Shown: one piece after another, positions 19,119 through 27,875 of the stretch
How positions within the stretch are numbered: the stretch's first letter is position 1
Layout of the letters: every line of letters starts with the position of its first letter
Assembly: GCF_002355375.1 (NCBI RefSeq)
Contig: NZ_AP017312.1
Coordinates: forward strand, 3,909,001 to 3,973,000
DNA: 64,000 nt
Direction: 5' to 3'
From: Aneurinibacillus soli
Lineage (GTDB): Bacteria; Bacillota; Bacilli; Aneurinibacillales; Aneurinibacillaceae
Translations under genes and position numbers: made by a program
The notes under the pieces: generated by a model
The model's database searches: none
The model's input: the letters and a program-made list of their open reading frames with translations, nothing else
What the model was told of the DNA's origin: nothing

Positions 19119-19223
19119 TCTTATCTGTCGGACATGCGTCCAGCTGGAATTGGCACCAATTGAATCATTCAACGGTTGCCGAGGCTTCATCGGGCCAGTC
19201 CCTCTGCCTCTCTGGATAAGAGA
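19119..19223 (-). ncRNA. SAM-I (S-box) riboswitch aptamer
   Basis: The minus strand shows the conserved S-box core in order: CTTATCCAGAGAGG, GAGGGACTGGCCC, GATGAAGCCTCGGCAACC, GGTGCCAATTCC and the closing GACAGATAAG. High SAM would favour the downstream terminator and switch off metNI. Confidence 0.95.
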
Positions 19224-19279
19224 ATATAGAATATGCCGTTTTGTTCGTTCATTTGCCTTGTATTGCCTTGTTAATTAGA

Positions 19280-19308
19280 ATTTTAGAGTAATTATTCCTA
19301 CATGTCAA
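19280..19308 (-). promoter_or_regulatory. SigA promoter of the riboswitch-metNI transcript
   Basis: On the minus strand, consensus -35 TTGACA (19303-19308) and -10 TAAAAT (19280-19285) are separated by exactly 17 bases, about 55 bases upstream of the aptamer. Confidence 0.8.
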
Positions 19309-19420
19309 GTTGGGTTTTGTTTTCCGAATACTTTTTTAGACACCACTTCTATATATTCGACAACATTCAGAATATACTTTTAAAACTCTAAGCAGAACCA
19401 TTAGAATTATACTAGAAAAA

Positions 19421-20842
19421 ATGTCGTATCATAGAATAATTTGTCTTATATTTACTTTTCGGATACAAAAGGAATTTGCTAGACGTTGTCAAATTATGAG
19501 ATTAAGAAAGGTGCGGTGCATCTTGGATTTTGTCATTTTTATTTTTTACTCTGTCCCCGAGATGCTGTTAATTGTCCTTTTATCTGTTTTTTTAGCAGGC
19601 AGGTACGAACAGCAACAAGCAATCAAATATTTCATCGCCGCTTTATTTTTAGCCTGTGTTTTTGAGGGCATCCAGGGTCTGTCACTTGCCGAATCTATCA
19701 GGCTTATCATTCAGCTACTCGTATTTTTATTATTTATGATTTTATTTTTCCGTATCCCCATTATACGGATTCTTACAGGTACAGTTATTACCTTGCTGCT
19801 TTTACAGGCAACAGAAATTATAACGATAAAAGTGTTCACTACTTTTGCTCATAAGGATTTACTGGACATAAAAAAAGATTCTTTGCTCTGGCTTTTCATG
19901 ATCTGGCCAAACTTACTCATTCTTTCACTTACTTTTTGGCTTCTCTATAGAAAGAAATTCTCAATTTTTAAAGAAGATCATCCAACAGCCAGACCACAAA
20001 GTTACTCAATCGGCTCTTATTTATTTTTTACTTTTCTTTATATTTTTTCGATTATCGGTGCTGAGTTTTTAGCCAAGGGCAGTAAACAAAGTGGGATTCA
20101 ATTAGCATTTCTATTAGGCTTTGAGATTTTTTCAATCCTGCTTGTACGAGAAATCATCACTTCAAAAGCAAGAGAAACAGAACTATCTATCCACAAGCAA
20201 TATATCGCTGACATTACATCTTTATTTACAACCATTCGAGCACAGCGGCATGACTTTGCGAATCACATTCAGGTGTTATACATTTTCGCTAAACAAAAGA
20301 ATCACGAGCGTCTGCTTGCCTACATCGAAGAACTTGTAGAACAGGTTAAAGAAATCAATGAAGTGCTTGTCTCAGATAATCCAGGACTTAGTGCGCTGCT
20401 GCAAGCCAAAGCATGTCAGTTCAAAGAGAAAGATATTGCACTGAATCTGCAGCTTTTCTCATCCTTAACCGAGCTGGACATGCGTGCAACCGAAGTCAAT
20501 CAAATCATCGGAAATCTGCTGGACAATGCAGCGGATGCAATCGAGCTTGCTGGCTACCCAACGCAAGAGATCCATCTCAGAACGAATCGCCAGGAAAGTA
20601 ACACCTGTATCAAAGTCACAAATATTCGCCCTGTCATTTCCGCTGACATGCAGAAAAAAATATTTGAATACGGATTTTCAACAAAACCACATCATACAGG
20701 TGTTGGGCTAGCTATCGTACATAGTCTTGTGAAAAAAAATGGGGGAACCTTATCGCTTATCAGCAATGAAGAACACGGAACCGAGTTTACGATCACATTT
20801 CCTATCAAAGAGGGGACGAAACGTGAGCAAAAAACTAGCTGA
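19421..20842 (+). CDS. AgrC-like sensor histidine kinase (SpoOB/GHKL type)
   Basis: Membrane sensor kinase, up to 473 aa. Residues about 45-245 (longest frame) contain about six hydrophobic helices with almost no extracellular domain, as in AgrC-type peptide receptors. The phospho-acceptor region is AQRHDFANHIQVL, the N box NLLDNAADAIE, and the G boxes KIFEYGFSTKPHHTGVGLAIV. The start is uncertain: the ATG at 19421 has no clear ribosome site, while TTG at 19523 is preceded by GAAAGGTG and gives 439 aa, the usual AgrC size. It overlaps the AgrB gene by 20 bases. Its expected partner, an AgrA/LytTR regulator, is not nearby. Confidence 0.88.
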   Translation: MSYHRIICLIFTFRIQKEFARRCQIMRLRKVRCILDFVIFIFYSVPEMLLIVLLSVFLAGRYEQQQAIKYFIAALFLACVFEGIQGLSLAESIRLIIQLLVFLLFMILFFRIPIIRILTGTVITLLLLQATEIITIKVFTTFAHKDLLDIKKDSLLWLFMIWPNLLILSLTFWLLYRKKFSIFKEDHPTARPQSYSIGSYLFFTFLYIFSIIGAEFLAKGSKQSGIQLAFLLGFEIFSILLVREIITSKARETELSIHKQYIADITSLFTTIRAQRHDFANHIQVLYIFAKQKNHERLLAYIEELVEQVKEINEVLVSDNPGLSALLQAKACQFKEKDIALNLQLFSSLTELDMRATEVNQIIGNLLDNAADAIELAGYPTQEIHLRTNRQESNTCIKVTNIRPVISADMQKKIFEYGFSTKPHHTGVGLAIVHSLVKKNGGTLSLISNEEHGTEFTITFPIKEGTKREQKTS

Positions 20843-21440
20843 TTCCATTGCCGGAGTATTAGTCGAACAGAGCCATACACAACACTCTGAAGCCGTATTG
20901 TCGTATGGTCTGCAAATTATGATCAACTCCATCCTCAAAATTTCCGTGATTACGTTCGCAGGGTGGGCTTTGCACCTTCTGCCAGAAATGTATGTAATGA
21001 TTCTTTCCTTTGGTATTTTACGCATGATTACAGGCGGCGTCCACGCTCACACATTTGTACGCTGCCTGAGCATTAGCTCTATTTCCTTCATCCTTCTTTC
21101 CTTGCTAGTCAGCCCTACCCTGCCTTACTTTTTCACACATACTTCAGCTATTCTCTTCGCTTTTATTATGATAGGTTTGCTCACCACATGGGTGTATGTG
21201 CCGGGCTCCTGGGGAAATCGAAAATTCTCTGCCCGGCGCATCCAACAATCAAAAATTCTTTCACTCTCTATCCTTCTTATTGTATGTACGGCTGTTGGAT
21301 CATATCTTCCTTCTACTTCTTATCCCAATCTTTTATGGGCCGCTATACTTGGCATGACATGGCAGTACATCCTGGTCACACCACCTGGCTATGCTTTCTA
21401 TCGTGTAATTGAAAGAACAGTTGCTACCGGAAGGGGGTGA
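20823..21440 (+). CDS. agrB: AgrB-like membrane peptidase/maturase of the autoinducer
   Basis: Membrane cysteine endopeptidase that removes the C-terminal tail of AgrD and closes the peptide ring. The start is GTG at 20823 after GAGGGG (205 aa, family length). The catalytic pair is His and Cys in GGVHAHTFVRC; the distance of seven residues between the first His and the Cys equals that between the catalytic His77 and Cys84 of Staphylococcus aureus AgrB. Five or six hydrophobic helices follow. The last codons contain the AGGGGG ribosome site of the peptide gene, so B and D are coupled. Confidence 0.92.
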   Translation: MSKKLADSIAGVLVEQSHTQHSEAVLSYGLQIMINSILKISVITFAGWALHLLPEMYVMILSFGILRMITGGVHAHTFVRCLSISSISFILLSLLVSPTLPYFFTHTSAILFAFIMIGLLTTWVYVPGSWGNRKFSARRIQQSKILSLSILLIVCTAVGSYLPSTSYPNLLWAAILGMTWQYILVTPPGYAFYRVIERTVATGRG

Positions 21441-21445
21441 ACAAT

Positions 21446-21580
21446 ATGATGAAGAAACTTAAAGCTGCCGCATTTACATACGCAGCAGCGTTTGCGTATC
21501 TGTTTGCACTCGCTGACATCGGAACAAACAGCTGGTTCGTATCATACCAGCCAGAAATTCCAGAAGAACTGCAAAAATAA
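21446..21580 (+). CDS. agrD: AgrD-like cyclic autoinducer precursor peptide
   Basis: A 44-aa peptide six bases past agrB with a strong ribosome site. Residues 1-23 are an amphipathic basic/alanine-rich leader (MMKKLKAAAFTYAA...), as in AgrD. The C-terminal tail QPEIPEEL matches the conserved tail EPKVPTEL of S. aureus AgrD. Aligning on this tail puts Ser29 where AgrD has its ring cysteine and predicts a five-residue ring Ser29-Trp-Phe-Val-Ser33, so a lactone and not a thiolactone (there is no Cys in the peptide). Ring closure at Tyr34 is an alternative. Residues 24-28 (DIGTN) would form the exocyclic tail. Confidence 0.88.
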   Translation: MMKKLKAAAFTYAAAFAYLFALADIGTNSWFVSYQPEIPEELQK

Positions 21581-21609
21581 AAATGAATAGCATTTATTTT
21601 TATATGTAT

Positions 21610-21663
21610 ATACCAGAAGGCCTTGTTATGTAAGACAAAAACAAGGCCTTCTGGTATTTTATC
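21610..21663 (+). terminator. Terminator of the agr-like operon
   Basis: ATACCAGAAGGCCTTG pairs with CAAGGCCTTCTGGTAT around a 17-base loop, followed by TTTT. No response-regulator gene lies between agrD and this hairpin. Confidence 0.87.
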
Positions 21664-21747
21664 ATACGCGATTTTTGTACATAATAAGGTATACTAGAAA
21701 ACTAGAAACGCAGCACGAAAACCCACACAAAAAAGGAGAGCTCCCCT

Positions 21748-22935
21748 TTGCTCAAAACAGCCACTGTGGAACAATGGCAGCAGCACATCGAAAGCATTTA
21801 TGCTAGACAGGCTCCTGCACATACATACAATCCTTTCCAATATAATACAGACTGCCTAACTACTATACTGAAAGACGCTACATATTGGGAGAGAGAACCA
21901 AAACAATTATATACGTTGTATACACTACTGTTTCTTCTGCAAAAAACAGAAGAAGCTAAGCAGAATGTTGCGCTTGCTTCTACATTTTATCAGTACCAAT
22001 ACACGATGGTCGTAGATGAGCTGTTGGATCGACTGTTCGAGGTACTCGATAATGTCAATCTCAAAAAACTGCACCAAGAGTATCCGACCTATCTGGAGCC
22101 ACTGATTGACCTTCTAGCAAAGCTATGCTTCCCGACTACAAATAGCTCCATTGACTGGCTTACCATCTATCGATCTTTGTGGAATACCTTGCTATACCAG
22201 CCAGCGTGGATACAAGCTGAAGCAACCCGCCTGACTCGTGAATTGAAAAAACAAACGCGTAGTCCACTGCAAAAAGATCATATGTTGCTGGCACGTGCGC
22301 ACTTTTATGTGCTAGCCGGGCAAGATGAAGCCGCTTTGCAACAATGGGCACAGACCGCTGCACAAAAGATTGGACACTTACTTCACTACATTCATTCTTT
22401 CTCCCAATCCAATCAGTGGGAACGCACGCTTGTCTGGTTGCGCACATTGCGGCCCTATCTGCCACAAGCCGACCATGAAGAATTCAACTTCTTCTGTGCA
22501 TGCTGGGCGGATACTGCGACAGAACTGCATACAGAAGAGGAATACCTCACTCTTTTGCGCTCATTACTGCCGCGAAGCATACGATTTTACATGAGTTATC
22601 TTTTTGAAACCGAACGGTATAAGCAATGGATCGACTTACATATGGCTCTCGGAGAATCTCCGCTTATGATGTATAAAGAAAATCTCAGCCGGATCGAAAA
22701 GCATGATCTCACCCTTCTGCTGCCGCTCTATCATCAAGCGATTGAACACCTCATCCTAGAGAAGAAACGAGCCGCTTATAAAGATTCTGTGAAGCTACTA
22801 AAGAAACTACGAACGTACTATAAAAAGCTCAAACAGCAGCCTGTATGGGATACATATATCATCCGGCTTATCGAGCGGTATGCTCGCTTGCGCGCTTTTC
22901 AAGAAGAGCTTCAGAAAGGAAAACTCCTGCCATGA
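21748..22935 (+). CDS. YwqB-like helical protein lacking the SWIM zinc finger
   Basis: A 395-aa all-helical, Leu/Tyr/Gln-rich protein with TPR-like stretches (ARAHFYVLAGQDEAALQQW). It directly precedes, with an ATGA overlap, an SNF2 ATPase. In Bacillus the same neighbour (YwqB) carries an N-terminal SWIM finger with CxC...CxH ligands. No such motif occurs here; the protein begins at what would be the region after the finger. The start is TTG preceded by AAGGAGAG. Truncation by loss of the first exon-like part is possible, but the ribosome site is good and I see no finger remnant in the 80 bases upstream. The function is unknown; the pair probably acts on nucleic acid. Confidence 0.65.
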   Translation: MLKTATVEQWQQHIESIYARQAPAHTYNPFQYNTDCLTTILKDATYWEREPKQLYTLYTLLFLLQKTEEAKQNVALASTFYQYQYTMVVDELLDRLFEVLDNVNLKKLHQEYPTYLEPLIDLLAKLCFPTTNSSIDWLTIYRSLWNTLLYQPAWIQAEATRLTRELKKQTRSPLQKDHMLLARAHFYVLAGQDEAALQQWAQTAAQKIGHLLHYIHSFSQSNQWERTLVWLRTLRPYLPQADHEEFNFFCACWADTATELHTEEEYLTLLRSLLPRSIRFYMSYLFETERYKQWIDLHMALGESPLMMYKENLSRIEKHDLTLLLPLYHQAIEHLILEKKRAAYKDSVKLLKKLRTYYKKLKQQPVWDTYIIRLIERYARLRAFQEELQKGKLLP

Positions 22936-25709
22936 TTCTTACAGATACCTTTACCATTTCAAGCGACTGGATGGAGAACAACACCTTTTTTGTCCAGGCT
23001 GTTGATCAGAAGGGGCGAACAGTAGACCCTTTTACACTTAAATCGATTTTATTTAGCTGGCATAAAGAATCATATTACGGCACCTTCATCGAAACCGTCA
23101 CCCATGATCGCAAGGAAGGTCTGCTCCTCTCCCCTGCTATCGCACTGGATCTGTTTGCCGCCCCTGCCCCATTAGAGCATACTACAATCGAATGGAGCGA
23201 AGAGACGAACGAACTGCTTGCTATAGCTCCTATCCTGAAGCAAGCGATTGCCAAAAGACACATACAGCCTGACTTCACCAAATGGCAGGCAGGAGAATTC
23301 AGCTGGAAGCTCCTTACACCTATAGAGAATGCTCCTGTCTTTCTTGATGCCTGGCTAGAAAGCCTGCTTACAGAAGCGATCAATGAACACCATCCCTTAC
23401 TTCACACCGACGTACGAATGCGAGCGCAATGGGAGGAAGAAGACTGGCTGATGGCGATTGGCTGGACACAGGATAACACGCCGTTCCGAACCTGTTTGCA
23501 GTTAGAAGAAAATGAAGATGGCGAGTGCTGGTTCCTGCATGTCTTGCTACAGAATCGCACACAGCCTGAACAACTGTATGCAGTCACACAAGCGGAACCT
23601 AGCGATATGCCCGCTCCTCCTTACCCGGAACAGTGGCAGCCTTACCACTCCCGCATTGAAAAAGATATACGGAAAATCAGCCGCATCTTGCCATGGATTG
23701 AGGAGACATCAGATCGCACGCTTCGCCAGACCCTGAACAATGAAGAAGCCTGGCTGTTCCTGACCGAAGGCAGCGAGCAATTGATTGAATCTGGCATCTC
23801 TGTATTCTTACCAGCCTGGTGGGAACAAATCAAACAGATGAAGCCGCGCCTAAAAGCCCGAGTTGCCTCATCCGTAGGCTCATCCCGCCAATCCTTATTC
23901 GGCATGGAACAAATCATGGAGTTTGACTGGAAGCTCGCAGTTGGCGATGTTACCCTGTCCGAAGCGGAGTTCAGCGAGATCATCGAACAGAAAAAACATC
24001 TCGTCCACATCCGGGGCAAGTGGATTCAATTCGATGCTACCATGCTTGCCCAGCTGCAAGCTCTTATTAAGGAGGCTAGTACCGGGAGGGGGATGACATT
24101 CCGGGATGTATTAGAGAATCACCTCCTGCCACCGGAAGAGCCATCTTCTGACGGACTGCGAATCGACGTAGAGCTCAATAAACCCCTGCGCAAAATGGTC
24201 AGTCAGTTACTACAAACCTCTACCATTCCTGTGGTAGAATCTCCACGTTCTTTGCAAGGCGAATTGCGCCCGTATCAGCTTGAAGGGGTTTCCTGGCTTC
24301 TCTTCCTCCGACGATTCGGGCTGGGAGCCTGTCTCGCAGACGATATGGGACTGGGGAAAACGGTGCAGTTTATCTCGTATTTGCTGCATGTCAAAGAAAC
24401 GGAGAGTACGCAGGCCCCTTCCCTGCTCATCTGCCCAACCTCGGTACTGGGTAACTGGCAAAAGGAGCTGCAGCACTTCGCTCCGTCCCTTAACGTGCAT
24501 ATTCATTACGGTTCCGCTCGAGAAAAAGGGGACGCATTCGTGAATGCCTGTAAAGAAGCAGACCTCGTGCTCACATCGTATAACCTGTCGCACCTAGACG
24601 AAGATGACCTGCATGCTATCTCGTGGAATACGATCTGTCTCGATGAAGCGCAAACGATTAAAAATGCGCATACGAAACAATCAAGCGCGATTCGCAAGCT
24701 GAGCGGACATCACTGTATCGCTCTGACCGGCACTCCAATTGAAAATCGGTTAACCGAGCTGTGGTCCATTTTTGATTTTATTAATCCTGGTTATCTTGGC
24801 AACCTGAGCACCTTTACCCGGCGCTTCGTAACGCCGATTGAAAAGACAAAAGATAAGGCATTGATTGAAGCCGTGCAGCAATTAATCCGTCCGTTCCTGC
24901 TGCGTCGTGTCAAAAAGGATCCAAAAATCCAACTGGATCTGCCTGATAAATATGAAACGAAGGAGTTTGTTTCACTAACCGTCGAACAGGCCTCTCTGTA
25001 CGAAGGGTTAATTCAAGATATGTTCACCAAAATCGAGCAAGCCTCCCCAATGGAACGAAGAGGCTTGATTTTATCGACCTTAACCCGCTTAAAACAAGTG
25101 TGTAACCATCCGGCTCTATTTTTGAAGGAAGGAAAAAATCCGGACTGGCAGGAGCGCTCCCATAAAACCGAGCGACTTCTTACACTTGTAGATGAGATTC
25201 GGCAGGAAGGAGATCGCTGCCTGATTTTTACACAATTCGTCGAGACCGGACATCTCCTACAGGGGATTCTTGAACAAGAATTACAGCAGCCTGTTTATTT
25301 CCTGAACGGCAGCACACCAAAAGCGAAGCGGGATGAGATGATTGCTCGCTTCCAGGATGAGACGTTGCCTGCCGATGCGACATGTGGCATTTTTATTCTG
25401 TCACTAAAAGCCGGGGGTACGGGCTTAAATCTCACTGCTGCCAATCACGTCTTCCACTTCGACCGCTGGTGGAATCCAGCAGTGGAGAATCAGGCGACAG
25501 ACCGAACATATCGCATCGGTCAGACCCGTCATGTTCATGTGCATACATTCGTAACGATGGGTACGCTAGAGGAGCGGATTGATGAGATGTTAACGCAAAA
25601 GCAGAACTTGAGCGAGCAAATCGTAGGCAGTGGAGAGAGCTGGGTCACAGAGATGTCCACCGATGAGCTGCGAGAGCTATTTGTCCTGCGCAAAGAATGG
25701 ATTGAATAG
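22932..25709 (+). CDS. SNF2-family DEAD/DEAH-box ATPase (YwqA-like)
   Basis: A 925-aa Swi2/Snf2-type ATP-dependent nucleic-acid translocase. The start ATG at 22932 overlaps the upstream stop (ATGA). Residues 1-440 are a family-specific N-terminal region. Helicase motifs follow: LADDMGLGKTVQFI (I), LICPTSVLGNW (Ia), CLDEAQTIKN (II, DEAQ), LTGTPIENRL (III), and in the second lobe LIFTQFVETG (IV), LSLKAGGTGLNLTAANHVFHFDRWWNP (V) and QATDRTYRIGQ (VI). A role in DNA repair or transcription has been suggested for such proteins, but the bacterial substrate is not established. Confidence 0.93.
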   Translation: MILTDTFTISSDWMENNTFFVQAVDQKGRTVDPFTLKSILFSWHKESYYGTFIETVTHDRKEGLLLSPAIALDLFAAPAPLEHTTIEWSEETNELLAIAPILKQAIAKRHIQPDFTKWQAGEFSWKLLTPIENAPVFLDAWLESLLTEAINEHHPLLHTDVRMRAQWEEEDWLMAIGWTQDNTPFRTCLQLEENEDGECWFLHVLLQNRTQPEQLYAVTQAEPSDMPAPPYPEQWQPYHSRIEKDIRKISRILPWIEETSDRTLRQTLNNEEAWLFLTEGSEQLIESGISVFLPAWWEQIKQMKPRLKARVASSVGSSRQSLFGMEQIMEFDWKLAVGDVTLSEAEFSEIIEQKKHLVHIRGKWIQFDATMLAQLQALIKEASTGRGMTFRDVLENHLLPPEEPSSDGLRIDVELNKPLRKMVSQLLQTSTIPVVESPRSLQGELRPYQLEGVSWLLFLRRFGLGACLADDMGLGKTVQFISYLLHVKETESTQAPSLLICPTSVLGNWQKELQHFAPSLNVHIHYGSAREKGDAFVNACKEADLVLTSYNLSHLDEDDLHAISWNTICLDEAQTIKNAHTKQSSAIRKLSGHHCIALTGTPIENRLTELWSIFDFINPGYLGNLSTFTRRFVTPIEKTKDKALIEAVQQLIRPFLLRRVKKDPKIQLDLPDKYETKEFVSLTVEQASLYEGLIQDMFTKIEQASPMERRGLILSTLTRLKQVCNHPALFLKEGKNPDWQERSHKTERLLTLVDEIRQEGDRCLIFTQFVETGHLLQGILEQELQQPVYFLNGSTPKAKRDEMIARFQDETLPADATCGIFILSLKAGGTGLNLTAANHVFHFDRWWNPAVENQATDRTYRIGQTRHVHVHTFVTMGTLEERIDEMLTQKQNLSEQIVGSGESWVTEMSTDELRELFVLRKEWIE

Positions 25710-25730
25710 ATAAAATGGAGGTGCTACCCT

Positions 25731-27860
25731 TTGTTTTTCATGCAACGTGTGATGCGCTTTTTAGTCCCTTATAAGGGACTAAGCGCCTTACTAATTCTTG
25801 CCCTTATAATTGAATTAGCTTTCGAGACCTTGTTACCACTTAGTTTCAAATTCATTATCGACAACGCTATTATACCGGGTGATTATACAAAGCTAGTACT
25901 CATTCTCAGCGGCCTCTTGACCGGGGCTATTCTCGTTACGATTGCCGGAATCAGTCGAGATTTTCTCTCGGCACGAATGGGTACAGCCATTATACGTGAT
26001 ATGAATGTAACCATGTATGAACACTTACAAAAACTCTCCATGGACTTTTATGCCCGAACGAAAAGCGCCAACATCGTAGCACGTTTTAACTCGGATCTCT
26101 CTGTTGTCGAGAACTTCCTAATGCTCATTCCATACGGAATTTTGTCCGTGTTAGGCCTCGTTCTCAACGTAGTGTTCCTGTTCGTACTCCAGTGGAAACT
26201 TGCCCTGCTGGCTACAATTGCCCTGCCGCTCTGTCTGCTTGGCCCAAAGCTGCTCGGGACACGCGCCTCTGACAAAACACTGCTGCTAAAAGAAACACAG
26301 GCACAGATTGCTGAAGTCGTACAGGAGAATACAAGCGCTCAACCCGTTCTCAAAGCATTCAATCTAGAACGTTCTTCCATCCGTTCCTTTCATGCGCTCA
26401 TGACTCGCTACACAAAAATTTCTGCGAACGCTCATTTTTTCACGTTTCTCGTAGACCGTTCGACGAATATCGGCATTATTATTCTCAATCTTATCGTCAT
26501 TTGTTCCGGTTCGATCCTAGCATTCCAGGGGTATCTCTCGATCGGGTCATTGCTCGCCTTTAACGCGATCCTGCTTAGCATTAGCAACCTACTTGGCGGC
26601 ATTACATGGCTGGCTCCCCAGCTGATTCACGCTACGGCAGGGATGCAGCGAGTAGAAGCGTTACTCGAAGAAGCGCCGATTCATGACACTGAGCTCACCC
26701 CTGCGCTTATGCCGCTGCGAAACGAAATCCGCTTTACAAATGTTACATTCGGCTACACACCAGATCATCAAAATTTGAAGCAAATCAACCTTGTCATCCC
26801 AAAAGGAAGCTACGCAGCCTTCGTCGGATCGAGCGGCTCCGGGAAAAGTACAATCATCAATCTTCTCATGCGGTTTTACGAACCGTCCGCTGGCGCAATT
26901 TCATTTGATGATGTGAACATTCACACGATGTCACTTTCCTCCCTTCGCTCCCAGATCGGCATTGTTTTTCAGGACAGCTTCCTATTTAATACGTCGATCC
27001 TGGAAAATATCAGGATGGGCAAACCGGACGCTTCTGACCAGGAGATTGAGGACGCAGCACGCGCAGCCGAAATTCATGACATCATTCTTTCATTTCCGGA
27101 AGGGTACGACACTTGTGTGGGAGAACGGGGGTCCAAACTTTCCGGTGGACAGCGCCAGCGCATTGCCATCGCCCGGGCAATTATTCGCAACCCTTCCATT
27201 TTAATTCTGGATGAAGCAACGTCTGCACTTGACCCAGCAACCGAGACGGCGATCAATCGTACTTTACAAATGCTAGCTCACAGCCGCACCGTTATCTCCA
27301 TCACGCATCGTCTGGCGTCAGCGGAACACGCTGACTGTATTTTTGTCCTGCATCAAGGTCAACTAATCGAGCAGGGAACGCATCAAGAACTTTTGGCATT
27401 ACCAGACGGTACATACCGGGATTCCTGGGACAAACAAAACGGCTTCCAGATGAGTGACAACGGCTTCCATGTAGAGATCAAGCCGGAAAAGCTTAGAAGA
27501 ATTCCGATTTTATCTACACTGGATGATGAACTGCTTGACGAGATTTCCCACTACTTCGTTACCGAATCATATGCCAAAGATCGGATTGTACTAGAAGAGG
27601 GAGATTTAGGAGATAAATTTTATATCATCGTGCGAGGAAAAGTGGAAGTGCTAAAAAACACGGATAGCCAGGAACAAAAACGACTGGCATTGTTATCAGA
27701 TGGTGATTTCTTTGGTGAGATCGCGCTCCTACAAAACGTACGGCGTACTGCATCAATTCGCTCGGTTACGCCAGTCATCCTGCTTAGTCTACGGCGCGAA
27801 CTTTTCCAGCGCGTATTAAAAAAAGCCCCTCACCTGCAAGAAATGCTGCAACGGGATTAA
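25731..27860 (+). CDS. ABC exporter with C-terminal cyclic-nucleotide-binding domain
   Basis: A 709-aa half-size ABC exporter. Residues about 15-310 are the six-helix type I exporter domain. The nucleotide-binding domain (about 330-560) has GSSGSGKSTI, the Q-loop VFQDSFLF, signature LSGGQRQRIAIARAI and ILDEATSALD. Residues about 590-705 are a cNMP-binding (Crp-like) domain: VLEEGDLGDKFYIIVRGKVEVL and the phosphate cassette-like GDFFGEIALLQNVRRTASI, with the Gly-Glu and Arg expected of a functional pocket. The start is TTG 7 bases after GGAGGTG, or ATG at 25740. The fusion suggests allosteric control of transport by a nucleotide; the substrate is unknown. Confidence 0.9.
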   Translation: MFFMQRVMRFLVPYKGLSALLILALIIELAFETLLPLSFKFIIDNAIIPGDYTKLVLILSGLLTGAILVTIAGISRDFLSARMGTAIIRDMNVTMYEHLQKLSMDFYARTKSANIVARFNSDLSVVENFLMLIPYGILSVLGLVLNVVFLFVLQWKLALLATIALPLCLLGPKLLGTRASDKTLLLKETQAQIAEVVQENTSAQPVLKAFNLERSSIRSFHALMTRYTKISANAHFFTFLVDRSTNIGIIILNLIVICSGSILAFQGYLSIGSLLAFNAILLSISNLLGGITWLAPQLIHATAGMQRVEALLEEAPIHDTELTPALMPLRNEIRFTNVTFGYTPDHQNLKQINLVIPKGSYAAFVGSSGSGKSTIINLLMRFYEPSAGAISFDDVNIHTMSLSSLRSQIGIVFQDSFLFNTSILENIRMGKPDASDQEIEDAARAAEIHDIILSFPEGYDTCVGERGSKLSGGQRQRIAIARAIIRNPSILILDEATSALDPATETAINRTLQMLAHSRTVISITHRLASAEHADCIFVLHQGQLIEQGTHQELLALPDGTYRDSWDKQNGFQMSDNGFHVEIKPEKLRRIPILSTLDDELLDEISHYFVTESYAKDRIVLEEGDLGDKFYIIVRGKVEVLKNTDSQEQKRLALLSDGDFFGEIALLQNVRRTASIRSVTPVILLSLRRELFQRVLKKAPHLQEMLQRD

Positions 27861-27875
27861 CGTCCCGTTTTTTTC
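27850..27875 (+). terminator. Short terminator at the ABC/SET convergent overlap
   Basis: AACGGGA pairs with TCCCGTT followed by a T run. The hairpin overlaps the stop codons of both convergent genes, which share four bases. Confidence 0.7.

Noticed and set aside
19309-19420. AgrA/LytTR-type direct repeats upstream of the agr-like locus
   Set aside because: Only loosely similar A/T-rich words are present; nothing with the expected 9-bp direct repeat spacing.
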